From assembly GCA_017428945.1 (NCBI GenBank), contig JAFRPW010000004.1, positions 1-38,559 of the forward strand: a stretch of DNA of 38,559 nucleotides. Reading direction: 5' to 3'. The stretch's first letter is position 1; each line of letters opens with the position of its first letter. The notes under the pieces were generated by a model. That model searched no databases and was not told where the DNA came from. It saw nothing but the letters and a program-made list of their open reading frames with translations. The position numbers and the translations under genes are program-made. Source of the DNA: Bacteroidales bacterium. GTDB lineage: Bacteria > Bacteroidota > Bacteroidia > Bacteroidales > UBA932. Positions 7,417 to 14,729 of this stretch are shown here, piece by piece.

Positions 7417-9336
7417 TTAACCGCCTGATTTTGAGGGAGGGTATTTTTCGGGAGGCTGTTCCCGGAGCCACACAGATTTTATTGGGCAGACCGGATGCGG
7501 TGTTATTCCGAGGGCATCCTGGATTTCGGCAAGCTTGGTTTCGGGTGTGGTGCTGCGGCGCACTTTGAGGAGATGGCCGTTGTCCTGCTCGGCAACCATC
7601 GTGACCCTCTGCTGGGTGCTCATGATGCGAAGAAGTTCCTCCCAACGGATGTTGATGCCCTTTTTCTTCAGTATGTATTTGGTCGTAGAGACGACCCAGT
7701 ATGCCAGTACGGCCAGGTTGAGGTGCGCCTTCGAAGCCTCGTCCGTCTTGTGATATACCGGACGGATGTCCAGGTCTGATTTCAGGGTCTTGAAGGTCTC
7801 TTCCACGGTCCTGATGACGTTGTAGTAGGTCCAGATGTTCTCCTCGTCCTTTTCGTCCAGCGTGGTCTGGAGCAGGTACTTGCCGTGCATCATGCGCACG
7901 GCCTCGTCCGTCTCGGTGTTCCTGGACCAGGTCATCCCTGTCGCAACGTCTTTGTCGTCGTAGGTGAAGGTAATGTCGTACAGGCGGCGCATCCCGGCGA
8001 ACTTGGCATCCAGCCGGCCCAGGCGGTTCTGGACCTTGTCGCGCTTCTTCGTGCCACGGCCCTCGATGCCGGCTTTTATCTTGTTGAGACCCAGTTCGTA
8101 CCTGCCCACGTACAGGTTGTACATGCTGCGCTCCTTGGCTATGCGGGCGTCGCTATCAACAAGCAGAACGGTATCCGTGACGCCTTCCACCTTGGCCAGC
8201 TGGAGGCGGATCTCCTGCTTCTTGTTGTCGGTTATCGTGCGTACGGGACCTTCCACAGTGTATTTCGTTCCGGATGACCGCATGACTGTGATGTAATCGT
8301 ATCCGTGGTCCTTGAGCCACTGGAGGTTGGCGGCGCTGCAGAACCCTGCATCCATCACCACCAAGTGCTTGCAGGGGGTGAGGTTCTCTTCGAGGCTGCC
8401 GATGACTTCCTCCAGCGTCGTGACATCCTGACGGTTCCCCTCGAAGATTTCCGTCCGCACGAGCAGTCCGTCGGTATTGACCACGGCGGCAAGGACGACG
8501 ATCTTGCAGTCGTCACGCTTCTCCTTGCTGTGGCCGCGCTTGCAGATCCTGGAGTCCTCCATCTTCCCCTCGAAGTAGGTGTTCGTCAGGTCGAACAGGA
8601 GAATGCGGTCCTCGATGTCGAACATCGTACACACCCGCTTGTGAAGGTAGTTCTCCATCTCGCGGTGGACCTTGTACAGGTCGTGGGACCCTTTGTAAAG
8701 GGTGTCCTTGGTTATCTTGTCCGGATTCAGGCCGAACATCTCGCACACGGCAGAGTTCTCGCGGATGTATTTGGCCGTCTTGAACTCGGAGTACGGATAG
8801 ACGGCGCGGGCGATGATTTGCATCAGGGCTACATCTATCTTCTCCTTGCTCCATCCCCGGCTTTCCAGAAAGGATTGTATGCCAAGCCGTTGCAGCGTGG
8901 TATGGCAGACGTGCTCGGCGCCGACGGCACGCGCCATTTCGGGATGCAGGCTCTTCAGTTTGATGCTCACCTTGATTTCCCTGGCCTCCTCCGCCTTGCG
9001 GCGGGCCTCTTTGGCCAGCTTGTCGGCACGTTCCTGGGCCTCCTTCTTCTCTTCCAGCCACTTGCCGTAGAACCCAAGCGCCGCTTCATACAGGCGCGGC
9101 TTGTCGCACAACTTGCCGGTACCTTCGTTAATCAGGGATGTCAGCAGGTCGGCCAGTTCCTTGCGGTCCGCCTCGGTCGGGAAGTCCAGCAGTTCTCCAA
9201 GGCCGAGCACCGTGCGCTGCTTGACCTTGCCGTCAGCCTCGCGATACGACTCGCACAGGCGGTAGTAGGTGTAGGGAACCATGATTGTCTGGTCTCCTTC
9301 CGGGTTCCTCCACTTCTTTGACGGCTTGATGAACAT
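7417..9336 (-). CDS. IS1634-family (IS4 superfamily) DDE transposase
   Basis: 639 residues from the ATG at 9336 (an in-frame ATG at 9345 is equally possible). After a helical, Lys/Glu/Ala-rich segment (about residues 85-125), the DDE catalytic domain is readable: first Asp in LLFDLTNTYFEG, second Asp in LVVMDAGFCSAANL, and the Glu in the EETFKTLKSDLDIRPVYH region. The GHSKEKRDD segment and overall length match the large IS1634-type transposases (COG5421). It catalyses cut-and-paste transposition of the surrounding element. It occupies nearly the entire element, with its stop 23 bases from the left end. No frameshift or premature stop is seen, so it is probably active. Confidence 0.92.
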   Translation of the reverse strand: MFIKPSKKWRNPEGDQTIMVPYTYYRLCESYREADGKVKQRTVLGLGELLDFPTEADRKELADLLTSLINEGTGKLCDKPRLYEAALGFYGKWLEEKKEAQERADKLAKEARRKAEEAREIKVSIKLKSLHPEMARAVGAEHVCHTTLQRLGIQSFLESRGWSKEKIDVALMQIIARAVYPYSEFKTAKYIRENSAVCEMFGLNPDKITKDTLYKGSHDLYKVHREMENYLHKRVCTMFDIEDRILLFDLTNTYFEGKMEDSRICKRGHSKEKRDDCKIVVLAAVVNTDGLLVRTEIFEGNRQDVTTLEEVIGSLEENLTPCKHLVVMDAGFCSAANLQWLKDHGYDYITVMRSSGTKYTVEGPVRTITDNKKQEIRLQLAKVEGVTDTVLLVDSDARIAKERSMYNLYVGRYELGLNKIKAGIEGRGTKKRDKVQNRLGRLDAKFAGMRRLYDITFTYDDKDVATGMTWSRNTETDEAVRMMHGKYLLQTTLDEKDEENIWTYYNVIRTVEETFKTLKSDLDIRPVYHKTDEASKAHLNLAVLAYWVVSTTKYILKKKGINIRWEELLRIMSTQQRVTMVAEQDNGHLLKVRRSTTPETKLAEIQDALGITPHPVCPIKSVWLREQPPEKYPPSKSGG

Positions 9337-9454
9337 ACCCTGCAAAGGTCGTCATTTTCAAGCACTTGCGCAAATCAAAATGAGAGCCACACAAAAGGGC
9401 TTTTTGGCTCAAAAACGAGGCGTTTGGGTGGGACTACCTGCCCCTGAGGGCCTT

Positions 9455-9763
9455 CTATGGCCGGTTCGGGGTGACGAAAAATTTTTCAGCAGGGGTCCTG
9501 GCTGCAATGTGGGCTAGCTGTGAACAGGCACCAGCCCGAATGGCGATACGAAGTTCATCGGCACGCCAGGATGAGTAGGTGGTGTAGAGTTCTGTCGTTA
9601 TCAGGTTAACGATGGCTTCCAGAAGTTTCTGGTCTGCGGCCTCGCAGCGGAGGGAGAAAGCCTCATCGACGACGGCGTCGGCGATGAGCCATTTCATCTC
9701 CTGAAATGGGATTTGGCTGACGGGGCGGCTGCTCCGGGCCTGGATGATAGCACCGACGGTCAT
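9455..9763 (-). pseudogene. N-terminal part of the IS-split gene
   Basis: The native part runs from the ATG at 9763 to the CTAG at 9514-9517 (83 codons); the frame then reads into the end of the insertion sequence and stops at 9455. The start overlaps the stop of the upstream gene by four bases (ATGA-type overlap), showing translational coupling in the operon that begins at 10817. The sequence is helical with no membrane segment. Joined with 6998-7390 it would make a protein of about 213 residues. Family not recognised. The truncated product of 102 residues may still be translated. Confidence 0.7.
9502..9517. repeat. Right terminal inverted repeat of the IS plus CTAG duplication
   Basis: CTGCAATGTGGG (9502-9513) is the reverse complement of the left end, followed by CTAG (9514-9517), the second copy of the target site. 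Confidence 0.85.
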
Positions 9764-10479
9764 CGCCCCGCACCTCCTTTTTCTCTCTCATCTTCTTCTT
9801 TTTCATCCCTTCTCTTTTTCAGCGCCTGCTTGACGGCCTCGTTCTGGGTGATGACGCTCTCGTTTGAGCCGTTGAGCCTGTTCCAGCTTTCAAGGATTCT
9901 CCGGCCTGTGCCGGGATAATGGGCGCGGGCCCATCCGCGGTCTGCGGCCCTGCGGATAATGAGGACGGCCACTTCTTCGGGGTACTTCTCCAGGGAAGCA
10001 AGGTCGTCGGCTCTCATGGCAGTAGTATATCTCTCGCCTCTTTGGTGCACGAATTTTTCCCACTCCTCGTAAAAATCCGGATTCCTAAACAATATGCTTG
10101 ATTTGTTCATTTCTTCTTTTGTTTGATTGTTACTTTGTTCTATTAATGTTTGTTGTGCCGGGTTATCCAAAGACGGGTTTTCCGTCTGTGGCATTTCCCG
10201 GAAGATGTACTCCCGCCGGAGAATCTGGCCGATGTCGTTGCGGACGAGCTCTTCGGCCAGATATCCCTTGGCTTTGAGGCCCCGGAGGGTGGACTGGATG
10301 GCGCCTTTGCTCTCCATCAGGATGCCGGAGAGTCCCGCAACGGTAAGGGCCCAGTCCTCCGGAAGGCTGAATACGACTGCCAGCATTCCTTTCTCTTTCA
10401 GGCTTAACTCCGGGTTTTGGAGCGTTTCCCGCGCCAGTGTCCCGTATGGCGCGGTGGCTGGACGGTGTATGAGCCTCAT
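9760..10479 (-). CDS. Winged-helix replication-type protein
   Basis: 239 residues. The N-terminal 100 residues look like a winged-helix domain: LSLKEKGMLAVVFSLPEDWALTVAGLSGIL, then SKGAIQSTLRGLKAKGYLAEE, a recognition-helix-and-wing pattern seen in Bacteroidota phage and plasmid replication proteins. The middle is a Gln/Asn-rich linker (residues about 105-125), the next part is helical, and the C-terminus is highly charged (KKRRDEKEEDEREK). It overlaps the genes on both sides by four bases, so all three are co-translated. A role in initiating element replication, possibly with a primosome or DnaD-like function, is inference from fold and context. Confidence 0.55.
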   Translation of the reverse strand: MRLIHRPATAPYGTLARETLQNPELSLKEKGMLAVVFSLPEDWALTVAGLSGILMESKGAIQSTLRGLKAKGYLAEELVRNDIGQILRREYIFREMPQTENPSLDNPAQQTLIEQSNNQTKEEMNKSSILFRNPDFYEEWEKFVHQRGERYTTAMRADDLASLEKYPEEVAVLIIRRAADRGWARAHYPGTGRRILESWNRLNGSNESVITQNEAVKQALKKRRDEKEEDEREKGGAGR

Positions 10480-10817
10480 AACCGTCCCTCCTCCAGACGG
10501 GCATCGCGCTGTTGCCGCTGGTACTCATCGGCCAGCTGCCTTGCGAGCGGGGCGTTGAAGACAATCTTCTTGCCCACTTTTGAAATGATGGCCGGCTTAA
10601 GTACGCCCTGCCTTTTCAGATCATAGATGGTACTGGCACAACAGCCGATGTACGCCGCCAGGTCCTGGACCCCATAGACGTACTTCACAGTTTCCGCCGA
10701 AGTGCCTGTCACATCTTTCCCTTCTGTCGCCGCCATCCTGAAGATGGCCACGAGCTCCTCTCCCGTCATCTGGACGAGCATCTTGCCGAGGAGACTTTCA
10801 TTGTCATGTCTTTCCAT
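10476..10817 (-). CDS. DUF3853-like helix-turn-helix protein
   Basis: 113 residues. The C-terminal part carries a MerR/excisionase-like helix-turn-helix (VYGVQDLAAYIGCCASTIYDLKRQGVLKPAI, then a wing-like SKVGKKIVFN). The N-terminal 40 residues are helical (LLGKMLVQMTGEELVAIF). This fits the DUF3853 proteins common in Bacteroidota mobile elements, where they usually sit at the head of a control or replication operon. Possible roles are directionality factor for the integrase or operon regulator. It has a consensus promoter (10894-10924) and a strong 5' hairpin (10856-10890) upstream, and its end overlaps the next gene by four bases. Confidence 0.65.
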   Translation of the reverse strand: MERHDNESLLGKMLVQMTGEELVAIFRMAATEGKDVTGTSAETVKYVYGVQDLAAYIGCCASTIYDLKRQGVLKPAIISKVGKKIVFNAPLARQLADEYQRQQRDARLEEGRL

Positions 10818-10855
10818 GATCCTAAAAGTTTAATTGTTAATGTATATAAGTTCAA

Positions 10856-10890
10856 CCGGACAGAGACTGCGGGGCAGTGGCTCTATCCGG
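10856..10890 (-). ncRNA. Strong stem-loop at predicted mRNA 5' end
   Basis: On the minus strand CCGGATAGAG pairs with CTCTGTCCGG (one G-U pair), then a two-base bulge, then ACTGC pairs with GCAGT around a CCC loop: 15 bp in 35 bases. The promoter box at 10894-10901 predicts a transcript start within a few bases of the stem's 5' end, so the operon mRNA would begin with this hairpin, about 40 bases before the ATG. It could stabilise the transcript, control translation, or serve as a single-strand origin. No U-run follows, so it is not a simple terminator. Confidence 0.55.
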
Positions 10891-10893
10891 CTG

Positions 10894-10924
10894 CAAATAT
10901 ATACAATTATTTTGCCAAAACAAA
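10894..10924 (-). promoter_or_regulatory. Promoter of the DUF3853-like operon
   Basis: On the minus strand, TTTG (10924-10921), 19 bases, then TATATTTG (10901-10894). This is an exact match to the Bacteroidota consensus and drives the three-gene operon 10817 to 6998. Confidence 0.75.
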
Positions 10925-10955
10925 CCTAACTATTTGATTTGCAGAAAGTTAGGTT
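10921..10955 (-). terminator. Hairpin, probable terminator of the AlbA_2/membrane-protein operon
   Basis: AACCTAACT (10923-10931) and AGTTAGGTT (10947-10955) form a perfect 9-bp stem; on the minus strand the stem is followed by TGTTTTG. It lies about 55 bases past the stop at 11011. It also overlaps the -33 box of the next promoter, so it may act as an operator instead. Confidence 0.5.
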
Positions 10956-11010
10956 CTATTCGAGTTCAATAAAACAGGTAGGTCATTTTATTTGAACTTG
11001 TTTGGAACTC

Positions 11011-11622
11011 TTACTTGAAGAACCATTTGATGCGCTCCAGGTCGCTCTCTGTAGCCATCGCCTTGCTGATGGCCCGTTCCGTAGAGAAGGAGAGCACTCC
11101 CGACTTGCCATATTCCTTGATCAGGAGCTTGGAAAGGCGGTTCAGGCTCACGCCGGAAATCAGATACTCCGGCTTCTTAAGGATATAATCCAGAAGAGCA
11201 CGGCACTCTACCGAGCTCATCGGCTTGGTTTCATCGTGATTCGCCGTAATGAAACGGTCCACCGTCAGATAAAACTCCTGGTTGGAGAAGCATTCTTTAA
11301 AGGATGCCACGGGGGCAAGTTCTTTCCTGCCGGCCCGCTTCTTGACACGGACGCTGTGGGCGATGGCGTTGAAAGCAAGGAAAAACACCAGCATCAGCAG
11401 CGGTCCCATAATCATCTTCACAATGTCCGGGTATGCCATGAAGAGTGCAGCTATGGCCAATGCTCCATAGACACACCAGAAAAACAGATTATACCGTCGG
11501 GCGAACTTCACCTGCTCCGGCGTCTGCGCTTCAATATCCACCGGACACGGGGAAAACAACGACTTCCAGTCAATGTGAAAGTCCTGGGGCGGGGTGGTGT
11601 TCTTGGAGGTAGGTTTTGGCAT
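11011..11622 (-). CDS. Two-helix membrane protein of unknown function
   Basis: 203 residues. An N-terminal polar segment of about 45 residues is followed by two membrane helices (LFFWCVYGALAIAALFMAY and IMGPLLMLVFFLAFNAIA) with a very short loop, then a basic turn (VRVKKRAGRK) and a helical cytosolic domain of about 110 residues. There is no signal peptide. It follows the AlbA_2 gene by 7 bases and must be co-transcribed with it. The family is not recognised. A cytosolic regulator paired with a small membrane protein beside an integrase is a layout often seen for accessory or defence genes, but nothing in the sequence proves this. Confidence 0.6.
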   Translation of the reverse strand: MPKPTSKNTTPPQDFHIDWKSLFSPCPVDIEAQTPEQVKFARRYNLFFWCVYGALAIAALFMAYPDIVKMIMGPLLMLVFFLAFNAIAHSVRVKKRAGRKELAPVASFKECFSNQEFYLTVDRFITANHDETKPMSSVECRALLDYILKKPEYLISGVSLNRLSKLLIKEYGKSGVLSFSTERAISKAMATESDLERIKWFFK

Positions 11623-11629
11623 GGCGTGA

Positions 11630-13126
11630 TTATTTTAAGACCTCCCATTCACCACCGAAGCGGCCACCCTTTCTGCGGATATCGCCGTCTTTGCGAAGGG
11701 TGCGGATGATTTTTTCCACACCACTATCAGAAATTTTCAACGCCTCGGCCATTTCTTTTATTGTTATTCGTTTGTTACTCCGCATCAAATCCTTCACCTT
11801 TTCAGCATTGCTTTCCTTACTTGTTTCCTTACCTGTTTCCTTACTTTTTTCATTTTGTCCGGAAACAGCAACTAAACGTAAGGTCAATTCCACCCTGTCG
11901 GAGTATGCGCCAAAGTGTTCTTTCAATTCCGGATCCGGCCAGCCATTTTCTTTCCAGCCGGTCTTGATAACATCGGCACCACTGCCGGCCTTATCTCCTG
12001 TTCCTATCAATCTGAACATCGTCTGAAGGGCCGGATTGCGGCAAATGCTGTGGCCGCCCTCGTAGAACTCGTCAATGGATATAAGCATAACGCCGGGGTC
12101 AGAGAAGTAAAGGCGGTCTGGATAACGTTCAATGACGATTCCCTCCATCATTCCCCAGCGGCAATGACAAAGAGTATTGACAATGCTTTCGCGCAGGCTC
12201 TTGTGCGCCGGGGTATCATCTATACGATTGAAGCCTGTTTCATCCAGTTTGAACGGGACAGGAAGCGCTTGACTCAGTTTAGGATAGATACGGCTATAGA
12301 ACTGAAAAAGATTGGGGTGCCAGCGGCCATCAGGGCAAACGCGGTCCGTCCAGCGGATATTGGGATTGGAGCTCAATTTCTCCCTATAATCCACAAAATA
12401 ATAGGGCAAAGCGGTTGTCAAAGCCGTATCTTGGCCGAACATAAGGACTCCCGCCAGAGTGACCGCCTCTTCTCCTGTTTCAGAATCTATTGAATAACCG
12501 CCTATCTTCTTCAGAAACGCCTTGTCTGAAAGGATGTTCCATGCATGACCTACATTCCGGTCAGAAAACACCTGGCGGTACTGACGGATGGAGGTTTCAT
12601 CCAAATCCTCAAATTTAATCCCCTTAAAAGTCCTGCTATCCTGCGGATTCTGGAGGATAATGGAATCGGCCATCATTAAACGGACCTCATTATCCGAGCA
12701 ATGGTAATCTCCTTCGTGATTTCTCCTGAATGTGTTTCCATGGAAAGGATCTCCATTGAGATACACCGGCTTAATGTCAAAAGTAGCACGAGGAATCTTG
12801 AAGATAAGATACCACGCTCCGTTATCTTCCTCTACCAGAACGTCGTCTTCTTGGCAGAGGCAGTAGCTGACCTTTCTGGCATCGTGAGAGTTGTCCCAGA
12901 AAATCTTCTTGTACTTGTATATCTGGTCTTCGGTGAGGCCATCCATCTTAAAGACATTGTCTTTTTCTGTGATGCCCAGCACAATAATGCCACCTGCGGT
13001 ATTAGCAAAAGAAGAGTATGTGTCCCAGAATGAGCCGGGGAATCCACCCTTGGCTCCCTTGAACTCAACTACGTATCCTTCTTTCTTGCCGCAGAGGCCA
13101 AGAATGTATGCTCTAAAATCCTTCAT
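11630..13126 (-). CDS. AlbA_2 (Schlafen-like) / HATPase_c_4 regulator
   Basis: 498 residues. The N-terminal AlbA_2 domain is clear from EFKGAKGG...SFWDTYSSFANTAGGIIVLGITE (residues about 20-55). The middle has the HATPase_c_4 (COG2865) pattern: SLRESIVNTLCHCRW..., YPDRLYFSDPGVM, RNPALQTMFRLIGTGDKAGSGAD. A Lys/Glu/Thr linker built from three 12-bp repeats leads to a C-terminal winged helix (ITIKEMAEALKISDSGVEKIIRTLRKDG). Such proteins are predicted ATP-binding transcription regulators or nucleic-acid-binding proteins. It is the first gene of a two-gene operon with the membrane protein at 11011 and is transcribed away from the neighbouring integrase start in the same direction. Confidence 0.85.
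   Translation of the reverse strand: MKDFRAYILGLCGKKEGYVVEFKGAKGGFPGSFWDTYSSFANTAGGIIVLGITEKDNVFKMDGLTEDQIYKYKKIFWDNSHDARKVSYCLCQEDDVLVEEDNGAWYLIFKIPRATFDIKPVYLNGDPFHGNTFRRNHEGDYHCSDNEVRLMMADSIILQNPQDSRTFKGIKFEDLDETSIRQYRQVFSDRNVGHAWNILSDKAFLKKIGGYSIDSETGEEAVTLAGVLMFGQDTALTTALPYYFVDYREKLSSNPNIRWTDRVCPDGRWHPNLFQFYSRIYPKLSQALPVPFKLDETGFNRIDDTPAHKSLRESIVNTLCHCRWGMMEGIVIERYPDRLYFSDPGVMLISIDEFYEGGHSICRNPALQTMFRLIGTGDKAGSGADVIKTGWKENGWPDPELKEHFGAYSDRVELTLRLVAVSGQNEKSKETGKETSKESNAEKVKDLMRSNKRITIKEMAEALKISDSGVEKIIRTLRKDGDIRRKGGRFGGEWEVLK
11811..11846 (-). repeat. Three 12-bp tandem repeats in the linker of the AlbA_2 protein
   Basis: Three near-identical 12-bp units (core GTAAGGAAA on the coding strand) encode SKET-GKET-SKES. 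The unit length is a multiple of three, so gain or loss of copies would change only linker length. Confidence 0.75.
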
Positions 13127-13156
13127 AGGGCGAAGTTACCAAATAATTCTTAAATC

Positions 13157-14524
13157 TTACAACAAATTGTTGAATTTGGTCATGGATTCTGCCTTGATGG
13201 AGTCCACAATGTCGATATAGGGCCGCATGGCTTTGTAGTCGCTGTGACCGGTCCATTTCATCACCACGTCAGGGGCGATGCCCAGGGAGAGGGCGTTGAC
13301 AATGAAGGTGCGGCGGCCGGTATGGGTGCCCACCTTGGCCCATTTGGGAAATACCTCGTCCGTGCGGGTGCTGCCTTTGTATGTAGTGATGCGGATTTCT
13401 TCATCGATGCCGGAGAGCTTGCAGAGCTCCTTCACGTCCCTGTTCATGGCCTGGTTGGTAAGGTTGGGCAGGGCCTTGTTGTCTTTGAATGGAACGTCCT
13501 TGTACTTCTCTAGGATGGCTTTGGTGATGTCGTTCAGTTCGATGGAGATGCTGTCGGCCGTCTTGACGGTGGTGACTTCAATGTGGTCCCCCTTGATGTC
13601 GCTGCGACGTAGATTGTTGGCGTCGGAGTGCCTGAGGCCGGAGAAGCAGCAGAAGAGAAAGACATCACGTACCGGATCCAAATAAGCATTATCGCCGGAG
13701 AGTTCAACCGCCCGCACTTTGCCCAATTCTTCCTTGGTAAGGTAAATGACTTTCTTCTGCGTTCTCTTAAGCGTGGGCCGGAATTCCTTGTAGGCCTTGT
13801 TGGTATTATATCCTTTTTCCGTAGCCCAGTTGAGGAACCAACGCAGGTATCCCAGTTTCTTCTCAATAGTGGAGTTCCTGAGGCCGGTGATATCCTCATG
13901 GTTATAGTTTTTCCTATCGCCCTTTTTCTTGCGCGGTGTGCGCAGTTTCTTGGTATCACGAAGATACACGACAAACTCCGTAAGCGCCGACTCGGTGAGA
14001 GATGAAAAGGAAATGTCTTTCCTGAATGCTTTAAGATCCACTTTGAGCGCATCCATCTTTTCAAGCGTAGCCGGAGTCCAGGCGTTTTTCTCACCAGCTT
14101 CCGTGCAAAACTGAGCGAAACAGTCCCAGAAGGAAAACACCTTTGGCTTCATTTCGCGTTTCTTCGGCTCAGGCTCCGGCCTCTTGGGCAGGATGCCGGA
14201 CATACGCTCCTTGTACATCTTTGTCACTTCAGAAGGTGTGGGAATCTTCTCGTTTATCTCGAAGTACTTGAACACCATATCCATCTGGTCCTTCGCCTTC
14301 CGGAGTTCATCGTTGATGGTAAGGTCCGTCTCTCCCCTGGGTCCGGTATAACCAGGCTTCACCAACTCTTTTTCTTCATCCCAGCACAGAGGAGAAGACA
14401 GCTGACATCCGGTGGAGAGGTCTATCCGCTGGCCGTTGAAGCTTACTCTGAAGCGAATCTGGTACTTGTTTTTGTCTTTGCCATAGGCAAAGAGGCTGAA
14501 TGCCGCACTGCGTTTGATTTTCAT
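13157..14524 (-). CDS. Tyrosine site-specific recombinase (integrase)
   Basis: 455 residues from the ATG at 14524 (MKIKRSAAFSLFAYGK); the frame extends upstream to 14602, but that start would lie almost on the promoter box. An N-terminal arm-type domain (KYQIRFRVSFNGQRIDLSTG) and a SAM-like core-binding domain (about residues 140-260) precede the catalytic domain. Catalytic residues are readable: Arg in CFSGLRHSD, His and Arg in HTGRRTF, His in WTGHSD, and the Tyr in MRPYIDI. It integrates and excises the element; the adjacent tRNA-Ser 3' fragment at 14659 marks its target. It is transcribed leftward, away from the attachment site. Confidence 0.95.
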   Translation of the reverse strand: MKIKRSAAFSLFAYGKDKNKYQIRFRVSFNGQRIDLSTGCQLSSPLCWDEEKELVKPGYTGPRGETDLTINDELRKAKDQMDMVFKYFEINEKIPTPSEVTKMYKERMSGILPKRPEPEPKKREMKPKVFSFWDCFAQFCTEAGEKNAWTPATLEKMDALKVDLKAFRKDISFSSLTESALTEFVVYLRDTKKLRTPRKKKGDRKNYNHEDITGLRNSTIEKKLGYLRWFLNWATEKGYNTNKAYKEFRPTLKRTQKKVIYLTKEELGKVRAVELSGDNAYLDPVRDVFLFCCFSGLRHSDANNLRRSDIKGDHIEVTTVKTADSISIELNDITKAILEKYKDVPFKDNKALPNLTNQAMNRDVKELCKLSGIDEEIRITTYKGSTRTDEVFPKWAKVGTHTGRRTFIVNALSLGIAPDVVMKWTGHSDYKAMRPYIDIVDSIKAESMTKFNNLL

Positions 14525-14599
14525 ATTGCGTCTTCTCCGCGTAGTTATAAATATCCCAAAAATATCCCGATTTCGGTTGGAGTCGCCTAACTCCGACTG

Positions 14600-14607
14600 C
14601 AAAAATA
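14600..14607 (-). promoter_or_regulatory. Promoter -7 box for the integrase
   Basis: TATTTTTG on the minus strand matches TAnnTTTG; a CTTG lies 20 bases upstream (14628-14631). The transcript would start about 70 bases before the integrase ATG at 14524. The leader holds two AAATATCCC-like direct repeats (about 14546-14566) that could be integrase arm sites. Confidence 0.5.
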
Positions 14608-14658
14608 CGCAATAGAAAACATTAAAACAAGGGGTTCTGGAGGGGATTGGCCTTCATT

Positions 14659-14681
14659 TTCGAATCTCGTCCTCTCCGCCA
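14659..14681 (+). other. attR-like site: tRNA-Ser 3'-end fragment
   Basis: TTCGAATCTCGT followed by CCTCTCC, G and CCA reads as T-loop, 3' side of the T-stem, 3' acceptor strand, discriminator and CCA of a tRNA-Ser-type gene. The bases just upstream do not pair with the T-stem, so this is not a complete tRNA but the duplicated core left by integration. It is immediately beyond the integrase gene. The intact tRNA should be at the far (left) end of the element, outside the window. Confidence 0.7.
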
Positions 14682-14692
14682 AAGGTGGCAAA

Positions 14693-14726
14693 AAGTGCGT
14701 TCAGGCTTGCTTGAACGCACTTTTTT
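14693..14726. terminator. Bidirectional terminator at the element/chromosome junction
   Basis: A perfect 11-bp stem AAGTGCGTTCA (14693-14703) pairs with TGAACGCACTT (14712-14722), with T-runs on both strands. It was probably the tRNA-Ser terminator before integration and now also ends the antiporter gene on the minus strand (stop at 14730). Confidence 0.85.
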
Positions 14727-14729
14727 GTA

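Larger units (their letters stand above)
7394..9513 (-). mobile_element. IS1634-like insertion sequence, apparently complete
   Basis: 2120 bp bounded by perfect 12-bp inverted repeats CCCACATTGCAG (7394-7405) and CTGCAATGTGGG (9502-9513) and flanked by a CTAG duplication. One full-length transposase gene on the minus strand fills it. It has inserted in the same direction as the interrupted gene (6998-9763). Intact ends, an intact transposase and an exactly restorable target suggest a recent insertion. Confidence 0.88.
1..14681. mobile_element. Integrated mobile element (mobilizable island or degraded prophage), right part
   Basis: The stretch ends on the right with a tyrosine integrase (13157-14524) followed by a copy of a tRNA-Ser 3' end (14659-14681), the usual arrangement for an element inserted into a tRNA gene. 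It carries phage-like genes, a MobC-like protein, a replication-type operon, an insertion sequence and genes of unknown function. Everything right of 14682 looks like ordinary core chromosome. The left end and the intact tRNA-Ser should lie before the window. No capsid, terminase, relaxase or conjugation genes are visible, so it may be a composite, decayed or mobilizable element. The galM and lipoprotein genes (4507-6460) may be cargo or captured chromosome. Confidence 0.65.

Noticed and set aside
8305-9321. Plus-strand open frame of 338 codons within the IS
   Set aside because: It is antisense to the DDE transposase, whose catalytic motifs are clear.
14598-14607. CTnDOT-type attachment core (GTAnnTTTGC on the minus strand)
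   Set aside because: The match overlaps the TAnnTTTG promoter consensus, which explains it, and the tRNA fragment is a better attachment site.
14651-14681. A complete tRNA gene
   Set aside because: Only the T-loop to CCA part is present; the upstream bases do not form the T-stem and no anticodon or D arm is visible.
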